Shown here: positions 1-6,845 of the stretch, in pieces | How positions within the stretch are numbered: position 1 is the stretch's first letter | Layout of the letters: each line of letters starts with the position of its first letter | NCBI GenBank assembly: GCA_035561355.1 | Contig: DATMXS010000085.1 | Span: forward strand, 1 to 6,845 | Reading direction: 5' to 3' | Source: DATMXS01 sp035561355 | Lineage (GTDB): Bacteria > Acidobacteriota > Terriglobia > Bryobacterales > Bryobacteraceae | DNA: 6,845 bases | The notes under the pieces: model-generated | The model's database searches: none | Told to the model about the DNA's origin: nothing | Seen by the model: only the letters and a program-made list of their open reading frames with translations | Position numbers and translations under genes: made by a program

Positions 1-417
1 GGCGATTTCGAGGTACGGCAGTTCCCTCGCGATCGGCAGCGGATTCTGGAATTGTTCGTGAAACTCCGGGCGTCGGTGCGGCCGAACCTCGTGCTCGTGC
101 CAGCGTCCACTGACATTCACCAGGATCACCACACGGTTTATGAGGAAGCGTTTCGGGCCTTCAAGCACTCATCGATCCTCGGGTACGAGCTGGCGCAGAA
201 TACCCCCAACTTTCATTCGACGGCGTTTGTGCAGCTCTCTGAAAACCACATCGAGCGGAAACTGCATGCCCTGACCGCGTACGAGTCGCAAAGCTTCCGG
301 AACTACTCATCGGCTGAGTATGTCCGGTCGCTGGCGCGCGTCCGCGGAATGCAGTGCAACACCGACTTCGCGGAGGCGTTCGAGGTCATCAGGTTCATTC
401 TCGGTGCGGACGATTGA
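1..417 (+). CDS. PIG-L/LmbE-family deacetylase, C-terminal part (5' end outside window)
   Basis: The reading frame is open from base 1 to the TGA at 415-417, giving about 138 residues of a protein that starts before the window. Seen: the stretch TDIHQDHH (109-132) matches the second zinc-site block (D-x-H-x-D-H) of PIG-L/LmbE enzymes, preceded by the usual hydrophobic strand (NLVLVPAS). Further on, the pattern ALTAYESQ and a terminal AEAFEVIRF segment are typical of the family's C-terminal half. The first zinc block (usually AHPDDE) must lie upstream and cannot be checked. Family knowledge: these are zinc-dependent amidases that remove N-acyl groups, often from N-acetyl-amino sugars. In this setting a sugar N-deacetylase for a cell-surface glycan is plausible, but the substrate is inferred. 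A TTG at 52 is in frame but is not a believable start, because family-like sequence continues before it. Confidence 0.85.
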   Translation, partial: GDFEVRQFPRDRQRILELFVKLRASVRPNLVLVPASTDIHQDHHTVYEEAFRAFKHSSILGYELAQNTPNFHSTAFVQLSENHIERKLHALTAYESQSFRNYSSAEYVRSLARVRGMQCNTDFAEAFEVIRFILGADD

Positions 418-656
418 GCTCGCCGCACACAACGCGTCCATTGCCTTCTACGGGCTACCCACGCCGGCCTCTCGAGTGAGGCGCCACCCGGCAAGCGGCT
501 CCTTACAATAGCAGCCCGGCTGGGGTCCCCCACGCCCCTCCCCGGAGTCTCCGACAGATTCGCCCGGTTAGGGTAGGGGCAGTAGTTACGGATCGCCTGC
601 TATTCCTGCAGATTGACCCGGCGGCGACGTCACCAACCACCCTCCAAACGCGACTC
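418..656. other. Intergenic gap with no convincing gene
   Basis: This 239-base gap separates the deacetylase from the methyltransferase. The short open frames here are arginine/serine-rich and resemble no protein I know, so I call no gene. I see no rho-independent terminator: no G+C-rich stem is followed by a T run. TACAAT at 504-509 looks like a -10 box but has no -35 partner at a suitable distance. TTGACC at 613-618 has no -10 partner. Any promoter for the methyltransferase gene would have to lie here or further upstream. Confidence 0.6.
534..580. repeat. Imperfect inverted repeat (possible stem-loop)
   Basis: GCCCCT CCC (534-542) can pair with GGG T AGGGGC (571-580), leaving one bulged T. 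The 28-base loop holds a smaller palindrome, CGGAGTCTCCG (543-553). No T run follows, so this is not a typical intrinsic terminator. It may be a transcript structure at the end of the deacetylase unit, or chance in G+C-rich DNA. Confidence 0.25.
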
Positions 657-1475
657 ATGAACCGCCTTGGGAACATCGCGCTCTACGAACTGAAGCGCCG
701 GCTTCTGCGCCCGGTCTATCGTCGATTGATGGGCAAGCCGAGTCTATCGCGGTCGAAATACAATACTGCTGTGCCTGATCGTGCCATCAAGGCGATCCTC
801 ACCGCCAATGGGCTTGGCTTCAACGAAGCGGGGCGTCCGAGTTGGTGGTACGAGGCGCTTGATGGACGGAACGCCGCAGACGACCTGACACACTTCGAGC
901 TCGACTATATCACCGAACACGTTGCCAGGACGGGTTCGGTGCTCGTTACCGGATGCGGCGTGGGCCTGTCCACGATTCCGCTCTTCGAGCGCGGCTACCA
1001 CGACATCGAGGGCTTCGACTACCTGCCCAATGTGGTCGCTGCGGCGCAGGCGGTCGCGAAGGCTGCGAACGTTCCTATCAAGTACTGGCAGATGGATGGG
1101 TTCAGGCCCAAGCTCACGCGCCAGTACGACTGTATAACGGCGATGCACTGGGTCTATTCGGCCTGGATGGGGAACTACACCAACCCGGTGGAGAGCCGGG
1201 TCGACCGGGAGCTGATCCTCCGCGAATTCCTGGAGCCGTACGCAGAGGCGCTCAGGCCAGGGGGATCCATGCTCGTGGAGTTGGTCGATGCCAATATGCT
1301 CGACAACGCATTTCCACCATACAGAGCGTATCCGATCCGCCACACGCCTGAGCAGGTGGCCACAGCGGCCCAAGCCAACGGCTTGAACGTCGCACTGACG
1401 GTTACCAACCCGTTCGGGCAAAGATCGATCGTCGTGCTGTACGTGCTCTCAAAAACGAGCGCGCCTGAAGCTTGA
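657..1475 (+). CDS. Class I SAM-dependent methyltransferase (substrate unknown)
   Basis: The product has 272 residues. Seen: a nucleotide-binding motif I, VLVTGCGVG (residues 95-103), followed by an acidic strand end, IEGFDY (117-122), a QMDGF segment (145-149) like the motif that contacts adenine, YDCITAMHWVY (157-167) at the motif II position, and LRPGGSMLVE (199-208) at the motif III position. This order defines a Rossmann-type SAM methyltransferase. The acidic residue usual in motif I (VLDxGxGxG) is replaced by Val97. About 90 residues precede the core, rich in Arg/Lys at the very start and perhaps substrate-binding; no signal peptide is seen. ATG 657 is the first good start, though it lacks a Shine-Dalgarno sequence. 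Context suggests methylation of a glycan or nucleotide sugar. That is inference: the fold does not reveal the acceptor, and an O-, N- or C-methyltransferase is possible. Confidence 0.82.
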   Translation: MNRLGNIALYELKRRLLRPVYRRLMGKPSLSRSKYNTAVPDRAIKAILTANGLGFNEAGRPSWWYEALDGRNAADDLTHFELDYITEHVARTGSVLVTGCGVGLSTIPLFERGYHDIEGFDYLPNVVAAAQAVAKAANVPIKYWQMDGFRPKLTRQYDCITAMHWVYSAWMGNYTNPVESRVDRELILREFLEPYAEALRPGGSMLVELVDANMLDNAFPPYRAYPIRHTPEQVATAAQANGLNVALTVTNPFGQRSIVVLYVLSKTSAPEA

Positions 1476-1500
1476 CACTAAGCCGGCAGCGGTTGATGTT
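1472..1500 (+). promoter_or_regulatory. Possible sigma-70-type promoter before rfbF
   Basis: A perfect TTGACA (1472-1477) overlaps the stop codon of the methyltransferase gene. At a 17-base spacing lies GATGTT (1495-1500), which keeps A2, T3 and T6 of the -10 consensus but is otherwise weak. It would drive the six-gene sugar operon with a leader of roughly 50 bases. The -10 element runs into the palindrome at 1498-1512, an arrangement that would allow repression. This rests on pattern only. Confidence 0.35.
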
Positions 1501-1512
1501 CAACGGTTGAAC
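1498..1512. repeat. 15-bp perfect palindrome, candidate operator
   Basis: GTTCAACGGTTGAAC has 7-base arms around a central G. The heptamer CGGTTGA also occurs as a direct repeat at 1490-1496 and 1504-1510, so the area has both inverted and direct symmetry. It lies between the possible promoter and the rfbF start and could be an operator for a dimeric regulator. Under equal base frequencies about 0.4 such odd palindromes are expected by chance in a window of this size, so position rather than rarity is the argument. Confidence 0.35.
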
Positions 1513-1558
1513 GCAAGTACGACCTGGTCACGCGCGTCCTCCACTCAACACTACGCCA

Positions 1559-2328
1559 GTGAAAGTTGTCATTCTTGCCGGCGGGCTTGGCACCCGAATC
1601 TCCGAAGAGACCCACCTCAAGCCGAAGCCGATGATCGAGATCGGCGGCAAGCCGATCCTCTGGCACATCATGAAGACGTACTCGGCCCACGGGTTGAACG
1701 ACTTCGTGATCTGCTGCGGCTACCGCGGCTATGTCATCAAGGAGTACTTCGCCAACTACTTCCTCCACATGTCGGACGTCACGTTCGATATGTCGACGAA
1801 CAGCATCCAGGTCCACAGCCAGAAGGCGGAGCCCTGGCGCGTCACCGTCGTGGATACCGGCGACGAGACCCAGACCGGCGGCCGCCTCAAGCGGGTCGCC
1901 GACTACCTCCAGGGTGACGATGCCTTCTGCTTCACCTATGGCGACGGGGTGGGCGACGTCAACATCACCGAGTCCATCGACTTCCACCGCGCGCACGGCA
2001 GGCTCGCCACGCTCACGGCGGTGCAGCCCCCGGGCCGCTTCGGCGCGCTTGCCCTCGACGACGACACGATCCGGCACTTCCAGGAAAAGCCTGCCGGCGA
2101 CGGCGCCTGGATCAATGGCGGCTTCTTCGTGCTCTCGCCGAAGGTCATCGACTACATCGAGGGCGACCCCATCATCTGGGAGCAGGCGCCGATGGAGCGC
2201 CTCGCGGAGGAGTCGCAGTTCCGGGCGTTCTTCCACCGCGGCTTCTGGCAGCCGATGGACACCCTGCGCGACAAGGCGCACCTCGAGGCACTCTGGGATT
2301 CGGGCAAGGCGCCCTGGAAGGTGTGGAA

Positions 2329-2332
<4 letters not shown>
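1559..2332 (+). CDS. rfbF: Glucose-1-phosphate cytidylyltransferase
   Basis: This enzyme joins CTP and alpha-D-glucose 1-phosphate to give CDP-D-glucose and pyrophosphate, the first step of CDP-3,6-dideoxyhexose synthesis (AscA/RfbF/DdhA). At 257 residues it has the usual length. Seen: the nucleotidyltransferase signature LAGGLGTR (residues 6-13), KPKPM (21-25), the metal-site segment YGDGVGD (127-133), EKP (176-178), NGGFF (186-190) and QPMDT (231-235), in family order. The EKP and NGGFF blocks are shared with other sugar-1-phosphate nucleotidyltransferases, but the overall text, including the GDETQTGGRL stretch (101-110), is characteristic of the cytidylyl enzyme. Start: GTG 1559 places the N-terminus (MKVVILAGG) exactly where relatives begin, and there is no clear Shine-Dalgarno sequence. 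The stop overlaps the rfbH start by four bases (ATGA). It is the first gene of a tightly packed operon. Confidence 0.96.
2316..2321 (+). promoter_or_regulatory. Ribosome binding site that selects the rfbH start
   Basis: GGAAGG lies seven bases before ATG 2329 but only one base before the alternative in-frame GTG at 2323. The spacing supports ATG 2329. It lies within the last codons of rfbF, so rfbH is probably translationally coupled to it. Confidence 0.55.
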
Positions 2333-3636
<1,304 letters not shown>

Positions 3637-3639
3637 GCG

Positions 3640-4371
3640 GTGGCGCAGCCGGTTCACTTTCACGCTCGCGTGGAGTCCATCACGCGACATGACACCGACA
3701 CGGCCACCTACGTGCTCGGCGCGGACAAACGGCTGCCGCGGTTCGTGCCCGGCCAGTTCATCCACCTCGCCATCGACCCGTACGACCCGGCGAGCTTCTG
3801 GCCCACGAGCCGGGTGTTCTCGGTCGCCAACGCCGTGGCCGACCGGAAGACGGTGCAGCTCACCATCAGTCGCCAGGGGGCATTCACCTCCCGAGTTCTC
3901 GACGAGCTCGTCGTCGGCAGCGACGTCTGGGGCAAGGGCCCGTACGGCGATTTCAGCCTGACCCCGTCGGCCGACCACGCGGTCGTCCTGATCGCCGGCG
4001 GGACCGGCGTCACGCCGTTCGCTTCATATATGGATGCCGCGCTTACCGAGGGCTCGTTGCCGGCCCCGCGGGCCATCCTCCACTATGGCGCCCGGCGCCC
4101 CGAGCTTCTCGTGTACCGCGAGCTGGCCGACCGCTGCGCCAGCCGCGTGCCCGGGTTCACCGCGCGCTATTATGCCCAGGACGGCGCGGGAGACGCCGCG
4201 GTTCGCCCCGGGATGCTCGACGTGGATGCCATCGTGCGTGACACCGGAGCGACCGCGAACGTGTCCTTCTACATCAGCGGCCCGAGGTCAATGATTCGCT
4301 CATTCCAGTCGCGGCTCATCGAAACCCATCACGTCCCCGCCGACCATGTCCTCGTCGATGCCTGGGATTGA
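3640..4371 (+). CDS. E3-like ferredoxin-NAD(P)+ reductase lacking the ferredoxin domain
   Basis: Likely role: passing electrons from NAD(P)H through FAD towards RfbH. The product has 243 residues. Seen, in order: the FAD-binding barrel with PGQFIHL (37-43), RVFS (58-61) in place of the usual RxYS, GAFTSRVL (80-87) for the FAD pyrophosphate and GPYGDF (100-105); then the NAD(P) domain with IAGGTGVTPF (118-127) and FYISGPRSM (210-218), where Ser replaces the Cys common before GP. The chain ends in AWD. Family knowledge: E3 (AscD/RfbI) is about 330 residues and begins with a plant-type [2Fe-2S] ferredoxin domain. Here the chain starts directly at the FAD barrel, with rfbH ending just upstream, so that domain is absent. 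It has four Cys-free cluster positions in the sense that no CxxxxCxxC motif exists anywhere in it. Start GTG 3640 lies four bases after the rfbH stop codon and depends on coupling, since no Shine-Dalgarno is seen. The assignment to the E1 step is by operon position; a general flavodoxin/ferredoxin reductase is the alternative. Confidence 0.85.
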   Translation: MAQPVHFHARVESITRHDTDTATYVLGADKRLPRFVPGQFIHLAIDPYDPASFWPTSRVFSVANAVADRKTVQLTISRQGAFTSRVLDELVVGSDVWGKGPYGDFSLTPSADHAVVLIAGGTGVTPFASYMDAALTEGSLPAPRAILHYGARRPELLVYRELADRCASRVPGFTARYYAQDGAGDAAVRPGMLDVDAIVRDTGATANVSFYISGPRSMIRSFQSRLIETHHVPADHVLVDAWD

Positions 4372-5503
4372 ACCGTCGTTCCAGTTGCGCCTTCGGGGGG
4401 CGTATGCCGGAAAGCGCGTCCTCCTCACCGGGCACACCGGCTTCAAGGGCGCGTGGCTCAGCGAGTGGTTGCTTTCACTCGGTGCCGAGGTAACTGGCGT
4501 TGCGCTGCCACCGGCGACGACGCCAAGCCTGTTCGACGAGATCGGGCTCGAGGCGCGGATGGATCATCGCATCCAGGATATCCGCGACGCGGCGTCGCTG
4601 CGCGCCATCGTCGCGAGCGTGGATCCCGACTTCGTCTTCCATCTCGCCGCCCAGCCGCTGGTGCGGCTGTCCTACGAGCAGAGCGTCGAAACGTACGCGA
4701 CGAACGTGATGGGAACGGTACATCTGCTCGAGGCACTTCGCGTCCTCGGGGGGCGCACGACACCGTGCGCGACGGTGTTCGTCACCACCGACAAGTGCTA
4801 CGCGAACCGCGAATGGAATCACGCGTATCGCGAGACGGACGCGCTCGGGGGACACGACCCGTACAGCGCGAGCAAAGCGGCCGCCGAGATCGCGATCGCA
4901 TCGTTCCGGAGCTCATTCTTCAATCCCGCGGCGAGCCGCGTGACGGTCGGCATCGCGTCGGCCCGCGCAGGCAACGTCATTGGTGGCGGAGACTGGGCGC
5001 TCGACCGGATCGTCCCGGACGCGATGAAGGCGCTGGAGAAGGGACAGCCCGTCGTCGTGCGCAATCCGGATTCGACGCGGCCGTGGCAGCACGTTCTCGA
5101 GCCGCTGAGCGGGTACCTCGTCCTCGCGATGCAGCAGCGGGAAGCGCTCATTGCGAAAGATCGGCCGCGGATCGAGGCGCTGTGCGCGGCGTTCAATTTC
5201 GGGCCGCCGGTCGCCTCCAACCGGACCGTCGGCGCGCTGGTCGACGAGATCCTGCACCACTGGCCAGGCCCCAGGGAGACGCACCAGGACCCGGATGCGC
5301 GGCATGAAGCGGGGAAGCTGAATCTCGCCTGGGAGAAGGCATTCCACCTGCTCGGCTGGCATCCGCGCTGGGACTTCGCGCACACGGTCGGGCGAACGGT
5401 TGGTTGGTACCGCCGGCGCGCCGAGCGGACCGCAACGCAGCTCGACCTCATGCACCAGGACATCACATCCTACATGTCGGGCGGCGATGATAGCGCGATC
5501 TGA
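4346..5503 (+). CDS. rfbG: CDP-glucose 4,6-dehydratase
   Basis: This NAD+-dependent extended SDR enzyme turns CDP-D-glucose into CDP-4-keto-6-deoxy-D-glucose, acting between RfbF and RfbH although its gene comes after both. The product has up to 385 residues against about 360 in Salmonella; most of the excess is at the two ends. Seen: the Rossmann motif GHTGFKG (29-35), with the Lys-Gly ending typical of RfbG, HLAAQPLVR (99-107), the TTDK block (147-150) with the catalytic Asp-Lys replacing the Asp-Glu of dTDP-glucose dehydratases, YxxxK at Y173-K177, GNVIGGGDW (209-217) and TRPWQHV (244-250). All are diagnostic of RfbG. The start overlaps the reductase gene by 26 bases if ATG 4346 is used, or by 14 if ATG 4358 is used; neither has a Shine-Dalgarno sequence, so the start is unsettled by four codons. 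The 3' end overlaps the epimerase gene by 17 bases. Confidence 0.95.
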   Translation: MSSSMPGIEPSFQLRLRGAYAGKRVLLTGHTGFKGAWLSEWLLSLGAEVTGVALPPATTPSLFDEIGLEARMDHRIQDIRDAASLRAIVASVDPDFVFHLAAQPLVRLSYEQSVETYATNVMGTVHLLEALRVLGGRTTPCATVFVTTDKCYANREWNHAYRETDALGGHDPYSASKAAAEIAIASFRSSFFNPAASRVTVGIASARAGNVIGGGDWALDRIVPDAMKALEKGQPVVVRNPDSTRPWQHVLEPLSGYLVLAMQQREALIAKDRPRIEALCAAFNFGPPVASNRTVGALVDEILHHWPGPRETHQDPDARHEAGKLNLAWEKAFHLLGWHPRWDFAHTVGRTVGWYRRRAERTATQLDLMHQDITSYMSGGDDSAI

Positions 5504-6023
5504 GGAGCTCCTGCCTGGAACGTGGGCTCTCACTGTGCGCTCCTTCCAGGATACTCGTGGCGAGTTCGTGAAGACTTACCACGCCGGCCTGTTTCGCGAG
5601 CTGGGCATCCCGTTCACGCCTGCCGAAGAATTCTTCTCGGTTTCCCGACGGAACGTCATTCGAGGAATGCACTTTCAACTACCTCCCCATGAGCACGCGA
5701 AGCTGGTCTACTGCATCAACGGGTGCGTCACGGACGTGGTGGTTGACCTCCGGGCGGCTTCGAGGCCCGGCCAGGTGGCCGCGACCGAGCTGAGTCGAGC
5801 CAACCGGAAGCTCCTGTTCATCCCGCCGGGGATTGCCCACGGTTTCGTGGCCCGGGAAGATGACACGGCAATGGTCTACCTGACGTCGGCCGTGCACGCG
5901 CCGACGCACGACGCCGGCATTCACTGGAACAGCTTCGACTTCGAGTGGGGTGTTCCGAACCCTATCGTGTCTGAGCGCGACCAGGCATTGCCCGCGCTCG
6001 GAACCTTGCAGTCGCTTTTTTAG
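5487..6023 (+). CDS. RmlC-type cupin epimerase, probably CDP-4-keto-3,6-dideoxyhexose 5-epimerase (AscE-like)
   Basis: The product has 178 residues, the normal length for dTDP-4-dehydrorhamnose 3,5-epimerase relatives. Seen: DTRGEF (22-27), RGMHFQLPP (59-67) with the catalytic-base histidine at 62, KLVY (72-75), PPGIAHGF (113-120) with a second histidine at 118, Tyr131 at the general-acid position, and SERD (162-165) with the aspartate that pairs with the base. These match the RmlC active site. The wording around EEFFSVSRRNVIRG (47-60) differs from true RmlC and resembles cupin epimerases that work on other nucleotide sugars. No rmlA, rmlB or rmlD lies nearby, whereas all CDP-glucose enzymes do, so the inferred substrate is the CDP-linked 4-keto sugar; AscE does this in the ascarylose pathway. 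ATG 5487 is chosen because it gives the family N-terminus. An earlier in-frame TTG at 5400 would add unrelated arginine/serine-rich sequence inside rfbG. Confidence 0.85.
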   Translation: MIARSEELLPGTWALTVRSFQDTRGEFVKTYHAGLFRELGIPFTPAEEFFSVSRRNVIRGMHFQLPPHEHAKLVYCINGCVTDVVVDLRAASRPGQVAATELSRANRKLLFIPPGIAHGFVAREDDTAMVYLTSAVHAPTHDAGIHWNSFDFEWGVPNPIVSERDQALPALGTLQSLF

Positions 6024-6025
6024 GA

Positions 6026-6845
6026 ATGCGGCTGTTCGTCACCGGCGCCAGCGGCTTCATCGGAGCCCACTTCGCGCGGCACGCGGTCGCCTCCGGCGCC
6101 GAAGTCATTGCCGTCAGTCGCGAACCGCGCACTGATCATCCGATCCCGCCTGGGCTGACCTGGCTTACGCGGAGCCTCGCCGACATCGAACGACGCGACC
6201 TGGAAGGCACGGACATCGTCGTCCACCTTGCGGCCGCCGGGGTGTCGCCGCAGCCCGCTGCGTGGGATGTGTGCTACAAGGTGAACGTGCTGCAGTCGGT
6301 TCGACTGGCATCTCTGGCCGCGGAGGCCGGCGTCCGCAGAATCGTGGCCACGGGATCGTTCGCGGAGTATGGGCGGGCTGCGACGCGGTACGCGGAGATC
6401 CCGGCGGACTGCGCGCTCGAGCCCACCGAGCCGTATTCTGCGTCGAAGGCGTCGTTTTCCATTGCCTTCAGGGCCCTCGCCGAGGCGATGGGGCTCGAGG
6501 CGGTCTATCAGCGGCTGTTCTCCGTCTACGGGGAAGGGCAGTTCAGCGGGAACTTCTGGCCCTCGCTTCGGCGAGCCGCACAGAGCGGCGGGGACTTCCA
6601 CATGACTCCGGGCGAACAGATCCGCGACTTCGTGTCCGTGGAGGCGGTTTGTGAAAGGCTGTTCAACGGCTGCCGGAGAACCGATATTCAGGCGGGCGTG
6701 CCTTACTTCGAGAACGTCGCATCGGGATCGCCACAAAGCCTGCGCCAGTTCGCCGAGTTCTGGTGGGATGCGTGGGGCGCCAGGCAACCCCTGAAGTTCG
6801 ACCTGCCGTATCGCCGTCACGAAGTCATGCGATACGTCCCGCAGG
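6026..6845 (+). CDS. Extended SDR NAD(P)-dependent sugar reductase/epimerase, 3' end outside window
   Basis: The frame opens at ATG 6026, two bases after the epimerase stop codon, and stays open to the window edge, giving 273 residues of what is probably a protein of about 300. Seen: the Rossmann motif TGASGFIG (6-13), VVHLAA (65-70), the catalytic serine block ATGSFAEYG (108-116), YxxxK at Y137-K141, RLFSVYGEGQ (158-167) and RDFVSVEAV, all typical of NAD-dependent epimerase/dehydratase proteins. Several CDP-dideoxyhexose pathways end with such an SDR that reduces the 4-keto group (RfbJ for abequose, Prt for paratose, AscF for ascarylose). With the preceding cupin epimerase, an AscF-like final reductase is the best reading, but the family alone cannot separate reductase from C4 epimerase. 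AGGA touches the ATG directly, too close to act as its ribosome binding site, so coupling is likely. Confidence 0.87.
   Translation, partial: MRLFVTGASGFIGAHFARHAVASGAEVIAVSREPRTDHPIPPGLTWLTRSLADIERRDLEGTDIVVHLAAAGVSPQPAAWDVCYKVNVLQSVRLASLAAEAGVRRIVATGSFAEYGRAATRYAEIPADCALEPTEPYSASKASFSIAFRALAEAMGLEAVYQRLFSVYGEGQFSGNFWPSLRRAAQSGGDFHMTPGEQIRDFVSVEAVCERLFNGCRRTDIQAGVPYFENVASGSPQSLRQFAEFWWDAWGARQPLKFDLPYRRHEVMRYVPQ

Noticed and set aside
504..509. TACAAT as a -10 box
   Set aside because: No acceptable -35 hexamer lies 15-19 bases upstream, and it is about 150 bases from the next start codon.
303..533. Short open frames around the end of the deacetylase gene on both strands
   Set aside because: They overlap the real deacetylase frame, are arginine/serine-rich and lack a ribosome binding site or known domain.
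1478..2281. A 267-codon open frame on the - strand
   Set aside because: It is the antisense shadow of rfbF, with low-complexity Val/Glu/Asp/Arg composition and no family resemblance.
6016..6021. Run of six T near the end of the epimerase gene, as a terminator
   Set aside because: The run falls inside the last codons and stop codon, no strong G+C stem precedes it, and the next gene starts two bases after the stop codon.
5487..6023. Reading the cupin gene as rmlC of the dTDP-rhamnose pathway
   Set aside because: No rmlA, rmlB or rmlD is present, and the gene overlaps rfbG in a CDP-sugar operon. The active site is shared by all epimerases of the family, so it does not favour rhamnose.

Overview
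This is a G+C-rich bacterial window (about 52-55% G+C in blocks I counted near the left end, 68% in a block inside rfbF) with all genes on the + strand. It is part of a surface-polysaccharide (O-antigen or exopolysaccharide) locus. No rRNA, tRNA, mobile element or CRISPR array is visible. The taxon cannot be fixed from the sequence. The high G+C, the GTG starts and the weak Shine-Dalgarno signals fit many Gram-negative phyla.

Layout: (1) positions 1-417 hold the C-terminal part of a PIG-L/LmbE-type deacetylase that enters from the left edge. (2) Positions 418-656 are a 239-base gap with no convincing gene. (3) Positions 657-1475 encode a class I SAM-dependent methyltransferase. (4) An 83-base gap holds a TTGACA hexamer and a 15-bp palindrome. 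(5) From 1559 to the right edge, six genes are packed end to end with 2-3 base gaps or short overlaps: glucose-1-phosphate cytidylyltransferase (rfbF), CDP-4-keto-6-deoxyglucose 3-dehydrase E1 (rfbH), an E3-like flavin reductase, CDP-glucose 4,6-dehydratase (rfbG), an RmlC-type cupin epimerase and an extended SDR reductase/epimerase cut by the window end.

The six genes read as one nucleotide-sugar pathway. RfbF makes CDP-glucose. RfbG makes CDP-4-keto-6-deoxyglucose. RfbH, with electrons from the reductase, removes the C3 hydroxyl. The cupin protein probably inverts C5, and the SDR probably reduces the 4-keto group. This set matches the ascA-F logic of CDP-L-ascarylose synthesis in Yersinia, so the likely product is CDP-ascarylose or a close 3,6-dideoxyhexose. 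The last two steps are assigned by family and context only.

The most unusual point is the reductase. It has the FAD and NAD(P) modules of E3 (AscD/RfbI) but no N-terminal ferredoxin domain, although its partner RfbH keeps all four [2Fe-2S] cysteines and the His-for-Lys replacement. Electron delivery to E1 must therefore differ from the textbook enzyme. Two sequence features are also worth a look: an 18-bp perfect palindrome inside rfbH and the palindrome in front of rfbF.
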